In this document: positions 8,901 through 17,453 of the stretch, one piece after another | Numbering within the stretch: position 1 is the first letter of the stretch | Layout: each line of letters opens with the position of its first letter | Origin: Acidobacteriota bacterium | GTDB lineage: Bacteria > Acidobacteriota > UBA6911 | Assembly (NCBI GenBank): GCA_016929335.1 | Contig: JAFGIY010000113.1 | Span: forward strand, 1-39,549 | DNA length: 39,549 bases | Direction: 5' to 3' | Position numbers and translations under genes: made by a program | Notes under the pieces: model-generated | The model's database searches: none | The model's input: the letters and a program-made list of their open reading frames with translations, nothing else | What the model was told of the DNA's origin: nothing

Positions 8901-9433
8901 ACGAACTCAATAATCGCCTTGAATGGCGGAGACGGGAGCTTGAGATGGAGGGGCACTGCACGATCTCGGACATCACACACATCGGCAGGGCATGGGTCTA
9001 TCCCCACCCAGAACGAAAAAATCCGAAAATCGCCCCGATGGTCAGGGACGAACAGATTGAGAAGATCGCCATCGAATGTGCGCGAAAATTTGAGGAATCC
9101 CGTGGTTGGCAGGTGGAAAGCGTTGAATCAGAAAACCGTGGATTTGATCTAATCTCGCGCCGGTCGCATCCGGAGGATCCCAAGACATTTATTGAAGTCC
9201 GTTTCATCGAAGTGAAAGGACGCGCCGGAGTCGGCGAGATCGCACTAACAGCGAATGAGTTCCGTGCTGCCGAACGGCTCAAGGAAGATTATTGGCTTTA
9301 TGCTGTTTTTAACTGCTCCGCCGAGCCTGACCTTCACACGGTGCAGAATCCGGCAAAGTTGGGATGGCAGCCGATCGTGAAAGTTGAGCATTACAGCGTG
9401 CCTGCAATCCAGATTATAGAGGCCTCAGAATGA
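5915..9433 (+). CDS. SNF2-type helicase with C-terminal DUF3883-like domain (defence)
   Basis: This 1172-aa protein is a superfamily 2 helicase/translocase of the SNF2/RapA type. Walker A is DDPGAGKT at residues 153-160, the DEAH box (VDEAHKM) is at about 253-259, and motif III-like LLMTATPHKGDP follows. The second RecA domain ends in EQRVGRIHRYGQ. The C-terminal ~100 residues (about 1043-1144) contain RGFDLISRR, FIEVKGRAG and ALTANEFRAAERL, the pattern of DUF3883, a domain related to PD-(D/E)XK nucleases and common in defence helicases. The protein resembles DrmD, the SNF2-like helicase of class 1 DISARM, and the helicase of Hma-type loci. Start is GTG 5915 with no clear ribosome binding site. 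Its stop overlaps the methylase ATG (ATGA at 9430-9433), so the two are translationally coupled. It probably moves along foreign DNA in a restriction-like process. Confidence 0.85.
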   Translation: MISSKSKFSQNLAPSIGNALDQLEDQLLGRDEIQPGVIVGGPFLPESIEVIAVVPMGESLKIIGKGLQSGLARDPILSADQLSQLKISTQQLPFDGDARLFRLGVEAHRLGLAYEYDPYFSLSIARVDPLPHQLEAVYDYFLKLPRIRFLLADDPGAGKTIMAGLLLKELKARGLIRRTLIVTPANLTFQWQRELKDKFRETFEVIRSDVLRANYGVNPWQERDQVITSVSWVSTIEDARESLLRSHWDLIIVDEAHKMSAYADDRKTLAYRLGEALSNMTDHFLLMTATPHKGDPQNFCLFLSLLDRDVYGSVQSLKEAMRRNEAPFYLRRTKEALVSFPNPETGEVRKLFTKREVRTAAFDLDGEELEFYDELTHYVEDQSIRASADDSARGRAVGFTMAMLQRRMASTVYAVRRSLERMRGRREKILADPETYRREQIETRLPDDFEDLTEEEQADIIAQLEDVVVSVDPSELRSEISKLTKLIDRAKGLEHRQVESKLSKLKAILTDEGIFSNPQMKLLVFTEHKDSLEFLAGDGRNDRPLGKLREWGLTVTQIFGGMKIGDRDTPGSRIYAEREFRESAQVLVATEAAGEGINLQFCWLMVNYDIPWNPVRLEQRVGRIHRYGQEHDCLIFNFVAQNTREGRVLQKLHDRLKEIRKELGTDQVFDVVGEIFPANRLERLLREMYARRTDERSIQERIVKEVDPDRFREITESALEGLAKKELNLSAIVGRSVEAKERRLVPEAIEQFFVEAAPESGMQPKPVSSGSHVYRIGKIPRSLLQIGDQLEPRFGRLGKEYGKVVFDKALLAPDPTLEWVTPGHPLFETVRADLLSRVEDNLRRGAVFFDLHRNEPGLFDVFAGSIKDGRGNTLHRSLFVVETSATGEMTVRRPTVFQDISPAPKSTPVPTMTFTVPDRQSVESFLYRHTLQPWLIEIAKEREHSMSTVSKHVEISLNALIDRQQVHLGEFLNRQVEGQTITGLDGLISQAEQHLDELNNRLEWRRRELEMEGHCTISDITHIGRAWVYPHPERKNPKIAPMVRDEQIEKIAIECARKFEESRGWQVESVESENRGFDLISRRSHPEDPKTFIEVRFIEVKGRAGVGEIALTANEFRAAERLKEDYWLYAVFNCSAEPDLHTVQNPAKLGWQPIVKVEHYSVPAIQIIEASE

Positions 9434-12426
9434 GCGATCGCCCCAAGTATCCGAAACGACTCATAGAAGTCGATCTGCCGATCAAGCGAATATCGACCCA
9501 TTCGCGTCGAGAAAAGTCAATCAGGCACGGTCACATTTCGACGCTACACATCTGGTGGGCGCGACGACCACTCGCCTCGTGCCGCGCTGTCATTTGCGCG
9601 ACTCTCTGGCCAGACCCGGCTGATAAGGACTGCCCTGTTAGCTTCATAGACATTGCCCGTAAGGAAATGCTGACTTGGACATCGCATGATCATCAAAGGC
9701 TGCTTAGCGAAGAAAGCAGAAAAAGGTTCGAGGCCGCTAGGCAGCAGCCGAGCCTGTTCGAGAACAACGAACAGTTGCGTGGTGCGCTCCTCGATTTCAT
9801 CGCCGATTTCGCCAATTGGGATAACTCCACCGTATCAGAGTTCTTAGCGACCAGCCGCGCTCTTACGCAGGCGGCTCATGAGGCACTAGGTGGTGAGCTT
9901 GGTACGCGGCCTTTGGTCGTGGACCCCTTTGCTGGCGGCGGCTCCATTCCACTTGAAGCCTTACGCATAGGTGCAGATGCATATGCCAGCGACCTCAACC
10001 CAGTTGCGGTGCTACTCAACAAGGTCGTGCTCGAATATATCCCAAAGTACGGGCAGCGTCTTGCCGAGGAAGTACGCAAGCAAGGTGAATGGATCAAGAA
10101 AGAAGCAGCAAAGGAACTCGCTGAGTTCTATCCCGTTGATGCTGATGGCGCAACCCCAATCGCCTACCTCTGGGCACGCACCATCCATTGTGAAGGCCCG
10201 GGATGTGGAATTGAGGTGCCGCTCATTCGCTCGCTCTGGCTAGCCAAGAGGAGCAATCATTCAGTGGCTCTGCGTCTAGAAGCCAACCCAGGGAACGGTC
10301 AAGTGGAGTTTCAAATAATCAACGATGCAAAACAGGCTGATTTGGGGCAAGAAACCGTGAGGAGAGGAAGCGCTCAATGCCCATTTTGCCATTATACAAC
10401 CCCTGTTGCTTCGGTACGCCGCCAATTAAAGCAGCAAAAAGGCGGAGCCAATACTGCAAAGCTGTTTTGCGTCGTCACATCCCAGAGGCATCAATCGGGG
10501 CGTTCCTATCGAGCTCCCAATATCCACGATCTAAAGGCAGTTCAAGCCTCCTCTAAACGATTGCTCCTGCAGAGTAAGGACTCGTCGAACCAACTCAGTT
10601 TAATACCGAATGAAGCAATTTCCCATGAAGGTACTTTTCGTATAATAAAGATGTTGATATACGGTGCAACCACTTGGGGTGATCTTTTTTCTCATCGTCA
10701 GGCACTGACTTTATCCACGCTCATCAGGATTGCACAGCAGTCCAGCCGACACTTCAAACTCGCTAATGAAGAGTTCTCTCGTGCCGTTCAGACGTGCATT
10801 GCTTTAGCAATAGACCGGCAAGCGGATTACCTTTCATCGTTGACAGTTTGGTCCAGTTCCGGGGAGTTCATTGCACATACCTTTGGCCGGCAAGCTATCC
10901 CGATTGTATGGGAATGGCCCGAGTGCCAACCATTCGGAGATGGTTCGGGTAATTGGGATGGTGCGATAAATTGGGTTGCTCTAGCCATTGAAGCCCAGTC
11001 GATAAATCCGGTATCAACGGCACAAGTAGAACGCGCGACGGCTACTTCACATACCCTACCGGACGATTCAGCTGATTGCCTATTTACTGACCCACCCTAT
11101 TATCATGCAATAGCATATGCCGCCCTATCTGATTTCTTTTACGTTTGGCTCCGAAGAAGTCTCGGTTCTCATTTTCCAGAACTGTTCGCTTCTGAGGAAG
11201 TCCAGAAAAAAGACGAGATCATTGTTGATCTTCCTCATGAAGCGAACGTATCTCAGAAGGATATTGCATTCTATGAGGCTAAGCTTACAAGGGCATTCTC
11301 GGAGGCTCGAAGAATTGTTCGCCCTGGGGGGATCGGAACTATAGTATTTGCGAGCAAAACAACTTCTAGCTGGGAAGCCATAATCAATGCTGTTATCGAG
11401 TCTGGCTGGGTGATCACGGGATCTTGGCCGATCGACACTGAGAGAGAAGCCAGAGTTTCTGCACAAGGTCAAGCAAGGTTGGCATCCTCAGTCCACCTAG
11501 TCTGTCGCCCGCGCGAAAATTCCGACGGTTCCATTTGCTCCAATGCAGTGGGCGACTGGCGCGACGTTTTTCAGGAATTGCCTATACGCATCCACGAGTG
11601 GATGCCGCGGCTGGCTGAGGAAGGTGTTGTGGGCGCAGATGCTATTTTCGCTTGTTTAGGCCCAGCCCTGGAAATATTCTCCCGCTATTCCAGCGTTGAG
11701 AAGGCCAGTGGCGATGTTGTCAGGCTTAATGAATATTTGGGACACGTTTGGGCCGCTGTCGCCAAAGAAGCTCTTACTATGATATTTGCCGGTGCGGATG
11801 CCACCGGCTTCGATGAGGATGCGCGCCTTACCGCTATGTGGCTATGGACGCTTAAGACAGGCGAAATGGACAGTGGGGAAAGCACTGCTGAGGAAGAAGG
11901 AGGCGATGAAGAGGAAGGCCGAGCTAAAAGAGGCAAGGCTGGCGGATTTGTCCTTGAATACGACGCCGCCCGAAAAATCGGCCAGGGACTTGGCGCACAT
12001 CTAGAGAACCTGAGCAGTCTTGTCGAGGTTTCCGGGGAGACCGCCCGTTTGTTGCCTGTAGCGGAGCGCGCCGCCCATCTCTTTGGCAAGGATGAAGGCA
12101 AAGCAACACCGGTACGCAAAAAGAAAAAACCGCAACTGGGCTTGTTCAAAGAACTCCATGTAGCCGAAGATACTGGGCCAACGTTTGGCGAAACGGAAAT
12201 CTCACGCGTCGGTGATACCGTCCTGGATCGCATTCATCAAAGCATGATTCTTTTTGCAGGTGGACGAAGCGAAGCCCTGAGGCGATTCCTCGTAGACGAC
12301 GGAGCGGGCACAGACCAACGCTTCTGGCGGCTCGCGCAAGCCCTTTCCGCACTCTATCCCGCAAGCACTGACGAAAAACGCTGGGTCGATGGGGTTCTGG
12401 CACGGAAGAAGGGATTGGGGTTATGA
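9430..12426 (+). CDS. DUF1156-domain adenine-type DNA methyltransferase
   Basis: The 998-aa protein starts with the DUF1156 signature (YPKRLIEVDLPIKRIS, then HISTLHIWWARRPLASCRAV). The SAM-binding motif I is DPFAGGGS at 165-172 and the catalytic motif IV is DPPY at 554-557, the form used by N6-adenine (or N4-cytosine) methylases. Two cysteine pairs (CEGPGCG near 251 and CPFCH near 317) may bind zinc. A low-complexity acidic linker near residue 820 (ESTAEEEGGDEEEG) separates a C-terminal region. DUF1156 methylases accompany helicases in class 1 DISARM (DrmMI) and in helicase-methylase-ATPase loci, where they are thought to mark self DNA. Four-base ATGA overlaps with both neighbours show tight co-translation. 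Confidence 0.85.
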   Translation: MSDRPKYPKRLIEVDLPIKRISTHSRREKSIRHGHISTLHIWWARRPLASCRAVICATLWPDPADKDCPVSFIDIARKEMLTWTSHDHQRLLSEESRKRFEAARQQPSLFENNEQLRGALLDFIADFANWDNSTVSEFLATSRALTQAAHEALGGELGTRPLVVDPFAGGGSIPLEALRIGADAYASDLNPVAVLLNKVVLEYIPKYGQRLAEEVRKQGEWIKKEAAKELAEFYPVDADGATPIAYLWARTIHCEGPGCGIEVPLIRSLWLAKRSNHSVALRLEANPGNGQVEFQIINDAKQADLGQETVRRGSAQCPFCHYTTPVASVRRQLKQQKGGANTAKLFCVVTSQRHQSGRSYRAPNIHDLKAVQASSKRLLLQSKDSSNQLSLIPNEAISHEGTFRIIKMLIYGATTWGDLFSHRQALTLSTLIRIAQQSSRHFKLANEEFSRAVQTCIALAIDRQADYLSSLTVWSSSGEFIAHTFGRQAIPIVWEWPECQPFGDGSGNWDGAINWVALAIEAQSINPVSTAQVERATATSHTLPDDSADCLFTDPPYYHAIAYAALSDFFYVWLRRSLGSHFPELFASEEVQKKDEIIVDLPHEANVSQKDIAFYEAKLTRAFSEARRIVRPGGIGTIVFASKTTSSWEAIINAVIESGWVITGSWPIDTEREARVSAQGQARLASSVHLVCRPRENSDGSICSNAVGDWRDVFQELPIRIHEWMPRLAEEGVVGADAIFACLGPALEIFSRYSSVEKASGDVVRLNEYLGHVWAAVAKEALTMIFAGADATGFDEDARLTAMWLWTLKTGEMDSGESTAEEEGGDEEEGRAKRGKAGGFVLEYDAARKIGQGLGAHLENLSSLVEVSGETARLLPVAERAAHLFGKDEGKATPVRKKKKPQLGLFKELHVAEDTGPTFGETEISRVGDTVLDRIHQSMILFAGGRSEALRRFLVDDGAGTDQRFWRLAQALSALYPASTDEKRWVDGVLARKKGLGL

Positions 12427-13043
12427 GCTACACAATCCCAGAATATCCTGCCATTGGCGATAAGTGGTGGAGCGCATTCTGGGAAAGGCTGCAACAGCCG
12501 GCGGAGGCAGGGCCGCTGAAGGCAGCGGCGATAGGCGGCGACCTGAAAGCATGGACATCAAATCTGACGGCTATGGTAGCTCAGACATGTCACGATATGG
12601 AATGGATTGCAGCGGCAAAGGGATTTCCATTGAGCTTGTTGCCGCAGAGCGGCCAAGAATACCTTGGCATTGATGTACTAGCCTTCAGTGGCCATGCATC
12701 GATGCCGGCAGGGAAACCCGGCTGGCGCCTCCCGATTGCAGCATTTGAATTGGAAAACAGCCGCAGTGACGACCGCGTTGCGTATTCACTCTGGAAAGTA
12801 TTGTGTCTCCGTGCAGCCCTGCGGGTTGTTTTCGCTTACAGGAGCGACTGGGAAGAATCCCGAGAACTGATTGGCTCGCTGGCTCGGAATGTCATCAGCG
12901 CGTTGTCGACGCAGGAACGGACAGCGCTGTTGGGCGAGACCATTGTGGTCGTAGGAAGCAAAGGAGAGGGATCAACCTTCCCCTGGGGCTATTTCAAAAT
13001 GTGGAAGTTAGAATCGAATACAGGGCGATTTGAGAAAGCCTGA
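12423..13043 (+). CDS. Unknown 206-aa protein, possible PD-(D/E)XK-like fold
   Basis: I do not recognise this family with certainty. A GIDVLAF segment has Asp84 and is followed by IAAFELENS, with Glu109 and Glu111 on a predicted strand. Then comes a helix-rich part (YSLWKVLCLRAALRVVFAYR). The order strand-Asp, strand-ExE, helix is compatible with the restriction-endonuclease-like fold with E in place of the usual K. It starts at ATG 12423, overlapping the methylase stop by 4 nt, and ends about 50 nt before the DUF499 start, so it is an integral member of the locus. Related loci are known to have a small protein such as DUF3780 in this area; whether this is a divergent member is open. Confidence 0.6.
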   Translation: MSYTIPEYPAIGDKWWSAFWERLQQPAEAGPLKAAAIGGDLKAWTSNLTAMVAQTCHDMEWIAAAKGFPLSLLPQSGQEYLGIDVLAFSGHASMPAGKPGWRLPIAAFELENSRSDDRVAYSLWKVLCLRAALRVVFAYRSDWEESRELIGSLARNVISALSTQERTALLGETIVVVGSKGEGSTFPWGYFKMWKLESNTGRFEKA

Positions 13044-13093
13044 TCCGCTCAGCCGATCGAGTTGCCCTTTTGATATCCCATGAGGATGCATCC

Positions 13094-16009
13094 ATGGCAA
13101 AGCTGAAGCCTTGGTACCAGGTAGTTACACCCAGAGAGGACTTGCGGGAAAACCGGCCGCTCGACGCCTCGGAATTCGCCGTCCACCTTGATCATATCCG
13201 AAACGGCCGGGCTCATCCCGACTACACAAAACCGGAACGATTTTTCGAAAGGACGTTTCTGACAGCCAGTTTGCTTGATCTGTCCGCACAGGTAGTCCGG
13301 CGTCTTTCCGGAATCAAGGTCGAAACATCGGCGGTCTTCAACATGGCCACGCAATTCGGCGGCGGAAAAACTCACTCGCTTACAGCCTTGTACCACCTGA
13401 CAAATGCGGGCCGGAAAGCAAAATCGTGGAAGGGCGTGGATTCGATCCTGCAAAAAGCTCAAGTAGCCGAAGTTCCCAGCGCCGATGTTGCGGTATTCGT
13501 TGGCACAGAGTTCGATGTGATTACAGGCCGAGGAGGAAACGGAGAACCCATGAGAATGACCCCGTGGGGGGAAATCGCATGGCAACTTGGAAAAGAAGAA
13601 GCCTTTTCAGCAGTCCGGGAGCATGACAAACAGAAGATTGCGCCTTCAGGGGACGTAATCAGGAAGATGCTGCCTCAAGGGCCGACGCTCATCCTGATGG
13701 ATGAAATGCTGAACTACGTCAGCCGGGGACGAAACCTCGGATTGCGCGATCAGTTCTTCAATTTTCTCCAAAACCTTGTGGAGGAATCTCGAGGCCGTGA
13801 CAACCTGGTTCTGTGTATGTCGATTCCGGCGTCTGAATTGGAGATGAATCCGGAGGATCAGCGAGATCAAGACTCGCTAAAGAAGCTTATGGATCGGACG
13901 GGCAAGGCGATCATGATGTCGGCTGAAACCGAAGTCGCAGAAATCATTCGCCGACGGCTACTAGAGTGGTATGGGTTGCCTGATGATGGTCGAGCCACTG
14001 CAGCGGCATATGCCGATTGGACTATTGAACACTCGGCGGAATTGTCAGGCATTGATGCAGACTCTATTCATGAGAAGTTTAAGACTGCCTATCCGTTCCA
14101 TCCATCCGTGCTGTCTGTATTCGAGCGCAAGTGGCAGAGTTTGCCCCGGTTCCAAAGGACGCGCGGTATTCTCAGACTTCTGGCACTTTGGATTTCATGG
14201 GGATATCAGGAAGAACACCGGAAGGCAGCCAAAGAACCTCTGATAACCTTGGGATCCGCACCCTTGGAAGATCCGACATTTCGATCCGCCGTTTTCGAGC
14301 AGCTTGGATCCGACAAACTGGAAGTGCCGGTCATTGCGGACATAGCCGGCAAAAAGGATTCCCATTCAATCCGTTTGGATAAGGAGGCATCAGAATTTAT
14401 CCGCAAGGCGCGACTGCACCAGAAGGTCGCTACCACAATTTTCTTCGAATCAAACGGCGGACAATCCCAAGGAAAAGCCGAGGCGTCGGCACCGGAGATC
14501 AAGACTGCCGTGGGCGAACCTGACTTGATCCTGGCAGAGGTGGATAATGTCCTGGAAGGGTTGGTGAACACCTGCTTCTATCTGTCATGGGATCGTAACC
14601 GATACCGATTCAGCCTGCGTCCGAACCTCAACCAGATTTTGGTTTCCCGGCGGGGCGCTGTGAAGCAGGCATCTATTGATGAGCGTATCAAGAAGGAAAT
14701 CGAAAGTCTCTTCAAGGAGGGATCGAAGGATATCGATCGAAGATACTTCCCGGCTCGTAGCAACGACGTTCCGGACCGACCTGAGCTGACTCTAGTGGTG
14801 ATGGGAATGGATTCGTCGGCAGGCGATCCGGCTACCATGAAGCTGATGGAGACCATATTACGGGATTCCGGCACTTCGGGTCGGACCTTTAAATCCGCCC
14901 TGATTTTTGCAGCCCCGGACGCAGGATCCACTATCATCGATACAGCTCGAAACCTGTTGGCTTGGGAGGATATCGATGACGATGATGAGAGTAAATCCCG
15001 ACTGGACGATCAGCAAAAGCGTCAGCTGACGCAGAGCCTGGGTCGGGCAGGCAAAGACCTCACGGAATCACTTTGGAGGGCCTATCGCCGATTGTTTATC
15101 CTCGGGAAGGACAATGCCATAAAGGAGACCGATCTCGGTCAGATCACTTCCAGCATGGCCAAAGACATTGTTGAACTCATCCTGGGGCGCTTAGTCAAAG
15201 ACGATGAGATCACAGAATCTGTAGGCGCAAATAAGTTGAGCAAGTACTGGCCTCCAGCCCTTAGCGAGTGGTCAACGAAAGCGGCCCGGGACGCATTTTA
15301 CGCATCTCCGCTGCTTCCAAGGCTGTTGAAACCTTCCTTGATCAAACGAACTATTGCCGATGGCGTAACACAGGGCGTCCTCGGGTATGCTCGGAAGGAT
15401 TCCAAGGATCGACTGATCCTTGAGCGGTTCAAGGAAAGCCTTTCGGAACTCGAAGTTGAAATTGCCGATGATGTCTATTTGCTAAAGGCAGAGGATGCGC
15501 AGAAACTCGTAGAGCCGCCTCATCTAGCAAGGTTGGCTATATCGCCAGAACGAGCAAATATCCGACCCAAGGACAAAATCAAGTTCCATGCAGATGGATT
15601 CGATCAGTACGCCCAACCATATAATCTGCCAACGCAGTCGTGGAGCGCAACCGGCGGATCCATTGATTCAGAGGGACTATTTGTCGCTGAGGATGCCACG
15701 GGTATTTATTCAGCTCAGGTGCGAAGCGGCTCCATCGAGGCCATAGCAGAAATTCAGATAACAAAAGAAGAGAAGCCGCCTGACAAACCAAAATTTCAGC
15801 AGGTCCTCCGGTGGAGCGGCAACGTTCCCCCTCAGAAATGGATGAACTTCTACACCAAAGTCCTGAGCCGCTTCGCGTCATCCCCTGGCCTCAAGCTCGA
15901 AGTGAATTTCGAAGCTCCAGCCGAAGGCGATCAGGGCAAAACGAAAGCCGATGAAGCCCGCTCCGGCCTCCGCGAACTCGGGCTGAACGATAATATTGAT
16001 CTTGATTAA
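13094..16009 (+). CDS. DUF499-family P-loop ATPase with C-terminal Ig-like domain
   Basis: From ATG 13094 the protein is 971 aa. The start is chosen because GAGGA lies 7 nt upstream; an in-frame TTG at 13070 would add 8 residues. The DUF499 hallmark Walker A, QFGGGKTHSL, begins at Gln87, and a Walker B-like LILMDEMLNYVSRG lies near residue 200. The long middle is AAA-like and helical. Residues about 815-892 (SPERANIRPKDKIKFHADG, then WSATGGSIDSEGLFVAEDA) look like a bacterial Ig-like (Big_2-type) beta-sandwich, unusual in a cytoplasmic ATPase. DUF499 proteins occur in loci with DUF1156 methylases and large helicases and are presumed motor or sensor subunits of DNA defence complexes. It follows the 206-aa gene and precedes the EVE-type gene by 12 nt. 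Confidence 0.85.
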   Translation: MAKLKPWYQVVTPREDLRENRPLDASEFAVHLDHIRNGRAHPDYTKPERFFERTFLTASLLDLSAQVVRRLSGIKVETSAVFNMATQFGGGKTHSLTALYHLTNAGRKAKSWKGVDSILQKAQVAEVPSADVAVFVGTEFDVITGRGGNGEPMRMTPWGEIAWQLGKEEAFSAVREHDKQKIAPSGDVIRKMLPQGPTLILMDEMLNYVSRGRNLGLRDQFFNFLQNLVEESRGRDNLVLCMSIPASELEMNPEDQRDQDSLKKLMDRTGKAIMMSAETEVAEIIRRRLLEWYGLPDDGRATAAAYADWTIEHSAELSGIDADSIHEKFKTAYPFHPSVLSVFERKWQSLPRFQRTRGILRLLALWISWGYQEEHRKAAKEPLITLGSAPLEDPTFRSAVFEQLGSDKLEVPVIADIAGKKDSHSIRLDKEASEFIRKARLHQKVATTIFFESNGGQSQGKAEASAPEIKTAVGEPDLILAEVDNVLEGLVNTCFYLSWDRNRYRFSLRPNLNQILVSRRGAVKQASIDERIKKEIESLFKEGSKDIDRRYFPARSNDVPDRPELTLVVMGMDSSAGDPATMKLMETILRDSGTSGRTFKSALIFAAPDAGSTIIDTARNLLAWEDIDDDDESKSRLDDQQKRQLTQSLGRAGKDLTESLWRAYRRLFILGKDNAIKETDLGQITSSMAKDIVELILGRLVKDDEITESVGANKLSKYWPPALSEWSTKAARDAFYASPLLPRLLKPSLIKRTIADGVTQGVLGYARKDSKDRLILERFKESLSELEVEIADDVYLLKAEDAQKLVEPPHLARLAISPERANIRPKDKIKFHADGFDQYAQPYNLPTQSWSATGGSIDSEGLFVAEDATGIYSAQVRSGSIEAIAEIQITKEEKPPDKPKFQQVLRWSGNVPPQKWMNFYTKVLSRFASSPGLKLEVNFEAPAEGDQGKTKADEARSGLRELGLNDNIDLD

Positions 16010-16021
16010 AAAGGATTTGAT

Positions 16022-16771
16022 ATGTCGGAACGATCGTCTCTTTCAGGCTTACCCTTAGATGGAGTTTCTGGGATGCGATATGGCCCGGTGAACGAGTTAG
16101 GAGTAGTTTGCCTTTTTGCATTAATTTCTAAACGGCTTGGCTACTCCATTGTGCGAGTTCAGCCTGGATTCCCAGATTGCATTGCCTTGAGGCGGACCGC
16201 TAAAGGCTGGAAGCAAGTTCGAATAGAATTTGAGTATTATGCAAGCTCATTTAAATCACATGGTCATAATCCAAAAGGATGTGATGAAATAATCTGTTGG
16301 GAAAATGATTGGCCGAATGCGCCTAAGAAGATCGCAATCCGCGACCTGCGTCGAGAAGTTGAACCGCAACGGGTCTGGATTCAGGCTGTAAACAGCACCT
16401 ATTGGGATGAGCTGGATGCGAGAAAACGTCAGTGGTGGTCTCTTCCAAAGTTGGCAAAGAAAGGCGATCTGATTTTGTTTTGGTGCAGAAGCCCGCGATC
16501 ACAATTGACTCATGTAGCGATTACAGAAGAATCGGCAAAGTCTGATGCAAGGTGGGGATGGAGAGGAAGAATTAAAATTATGGACCGGCTGGAAAGCCCG
16601 CCGACACTTGATCATCTTCGACACAATCCAAGACTAAGAGCATCCAGCTTCTATCGTGGCAATTTCCAGTCGAGGTATGACGTCACTCCCTATTGGTCGG
16701 ACCTATACAAAATTATCACTCAACTGAATCCCACCATGCGAAAAGCATTGGCCAAATTCTTTTCAATCTGA
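16022..16771 (+). CDS. Restriction-like nuclease domain fused to EVE-like domain
   Basis: In the 249-aa product the N-terminal half has a nuclease-like core: GYSIVRVQPGFPDCIAL with Pro51-Asp52, then VRIEFEYYASSF with Glu69 and Glu71, followed by HGHNPKGCDEIICWENDW, a conserved block of a restriction-like family. The C-terminal half resembles an EVE/PUA-like fold (PKLAKKGDLILFW, THVAIT, then IKIMDRLESPPTLDHL and a FYRGNFQ segment). EVE domains are known or predicted to read modified bases in DNA or RNA. A modification-reading nuclease beside a DNA methylase would make sense either for cutting modified phage DNA or for reading self marks. Start ATG 16022 has AAGGA about 7 nt upstream. It lies 12 nt after the DUF499 gene and 18 nt before the next gene. 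Confidence 0.65.
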   Translation: MSERSSLSGLPLDGVSGMRYGPVNELGVVCLFALISKRLGYSIVRVQPGFPDCIALRRTAKGWKQVRIEFEYYASSFKSHGHNPKGCDEIICWENDWPNAPKKIAIRDLRREVEPQRVWIQAVNSTYWDELDARKRQWWSLPKLAKKGDLILFWCRSPRSQLTHVAITEESAKSDARWGWRGRIKIMDRLESPPTLDHLRHNPRLRASSFYRGNFQSRYDVTPYWSDLYKIITQLNPTMRKALAKFFSI

Positions 16772-16789
16772 GTAAGGAGACCTATTCGG

Positions 16790-17449
16790 ATGGGCGTGCA
16801 GATCGACTATCAACTCTTGGCTGTCCCTATCAGGCCTGTAGATCTTATCCGCTACGATAATCGAGATAAAAAGACGGTCGTCTCAGATCTTTTGCGCAAA
16901 GCTACTCCTGATAGCAACATTCAGGACAATATTGGATCTATCTTTTTCTCATCATGGGAAATTCGTCGCGCAGTAGATCTTTACGGGGAGCAGTTCTGCC
17001 TTGCAGTGGAAGATGTTCTTGCAGCCTTTTGGGCTGTTCGCCGGGGAGTTCCGAGCTTTGCCCTGCCCGCCTGGCTGCAAAACAGCAGCGCAGATTACAC
17101 AACACCAGCTGTTGAGGCGGCAATGGGTGAGGCTGTTGCAGGTTTTCTTATGGAAAGGATCTATCGGGCTTCACTTATTCATAGACCAAGAGGCCGTGCG
17201 CCCGATATTTATATGATGCTGCCATCTGAGAAGTCTGCAACAGTTGAGGCGAAAGCAACGGTCAGCCTTAATGAAGGCCAAATCGATTCCAGGGTATCAG
17301 ATGCTCTCTTCGAAATACTAACAATCTGGGCACACATTGACAGTGTTCAGGACCTTGAAAATCTTGAAGGCTATTCTGTTGGCGTCGCCATTGGACGAGA
17401 TATGATGACAGCCAAAATCGTCAGAGCATATTACATATCAGAGGAGTAA
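16790..17449 (+). CDS. PD-(D/E)XK nuclease-like protein
   Basis: This 219-aa protein shows a canonical PD-(D/E)XK pattern: Pro138-Asp139 in RGRAPDIYMML, then Glu153-Ala-Lys155 in ATVEAKATVS, separated by a turn as expected for two adjacent beta strands. The N-terminal 130 residues are mostly helical and unassigned. Such domains cleave DNA with divalent metal in restriction enzymes and many defence proteins. ATG 16790 has an AAGGAGA site upstream. The following gene starts 4 nt after its stop, so these two may be a functional pair. The family name is not recognised, and a structural or inactive role is possible. Confidence 0.6.
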   Translation: MGVQIDYQLLAVPIRPVDLIRYDNRDKKTVVSDLLRKATPDSNIQDNIGSIFFSSWEIRRAVDLYGEQFCLAVEDVLAAFWAVRRGVPSFALPAWLQNSSADYTTPAVEAAMGEAVAGFLMERIYRASLIHRPRGRAPDIYMMLPSEKSATVEAKATVSLNEGQIDSRVSDALFEILTIWAHIDSVQDLENLEGYSVGVAIGRDMMTAKIVRAYYISEE

Positions 17450-17453
17450 GTCT

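Noticed and set aside
11685..12233. 182-codon frame on the - strand over the methylase C-terminus
   Set aside because: Serine-rich translation is the mirror of the acidic, low-complexity methylase linker; no independent support.
5915..12426. Full DISARM system
   Set aside because: Helicase and methylase types fit class 1 DISARM, but the drmA, drmB and drmC genes are absent and a DUF499 ATPase is present instead.
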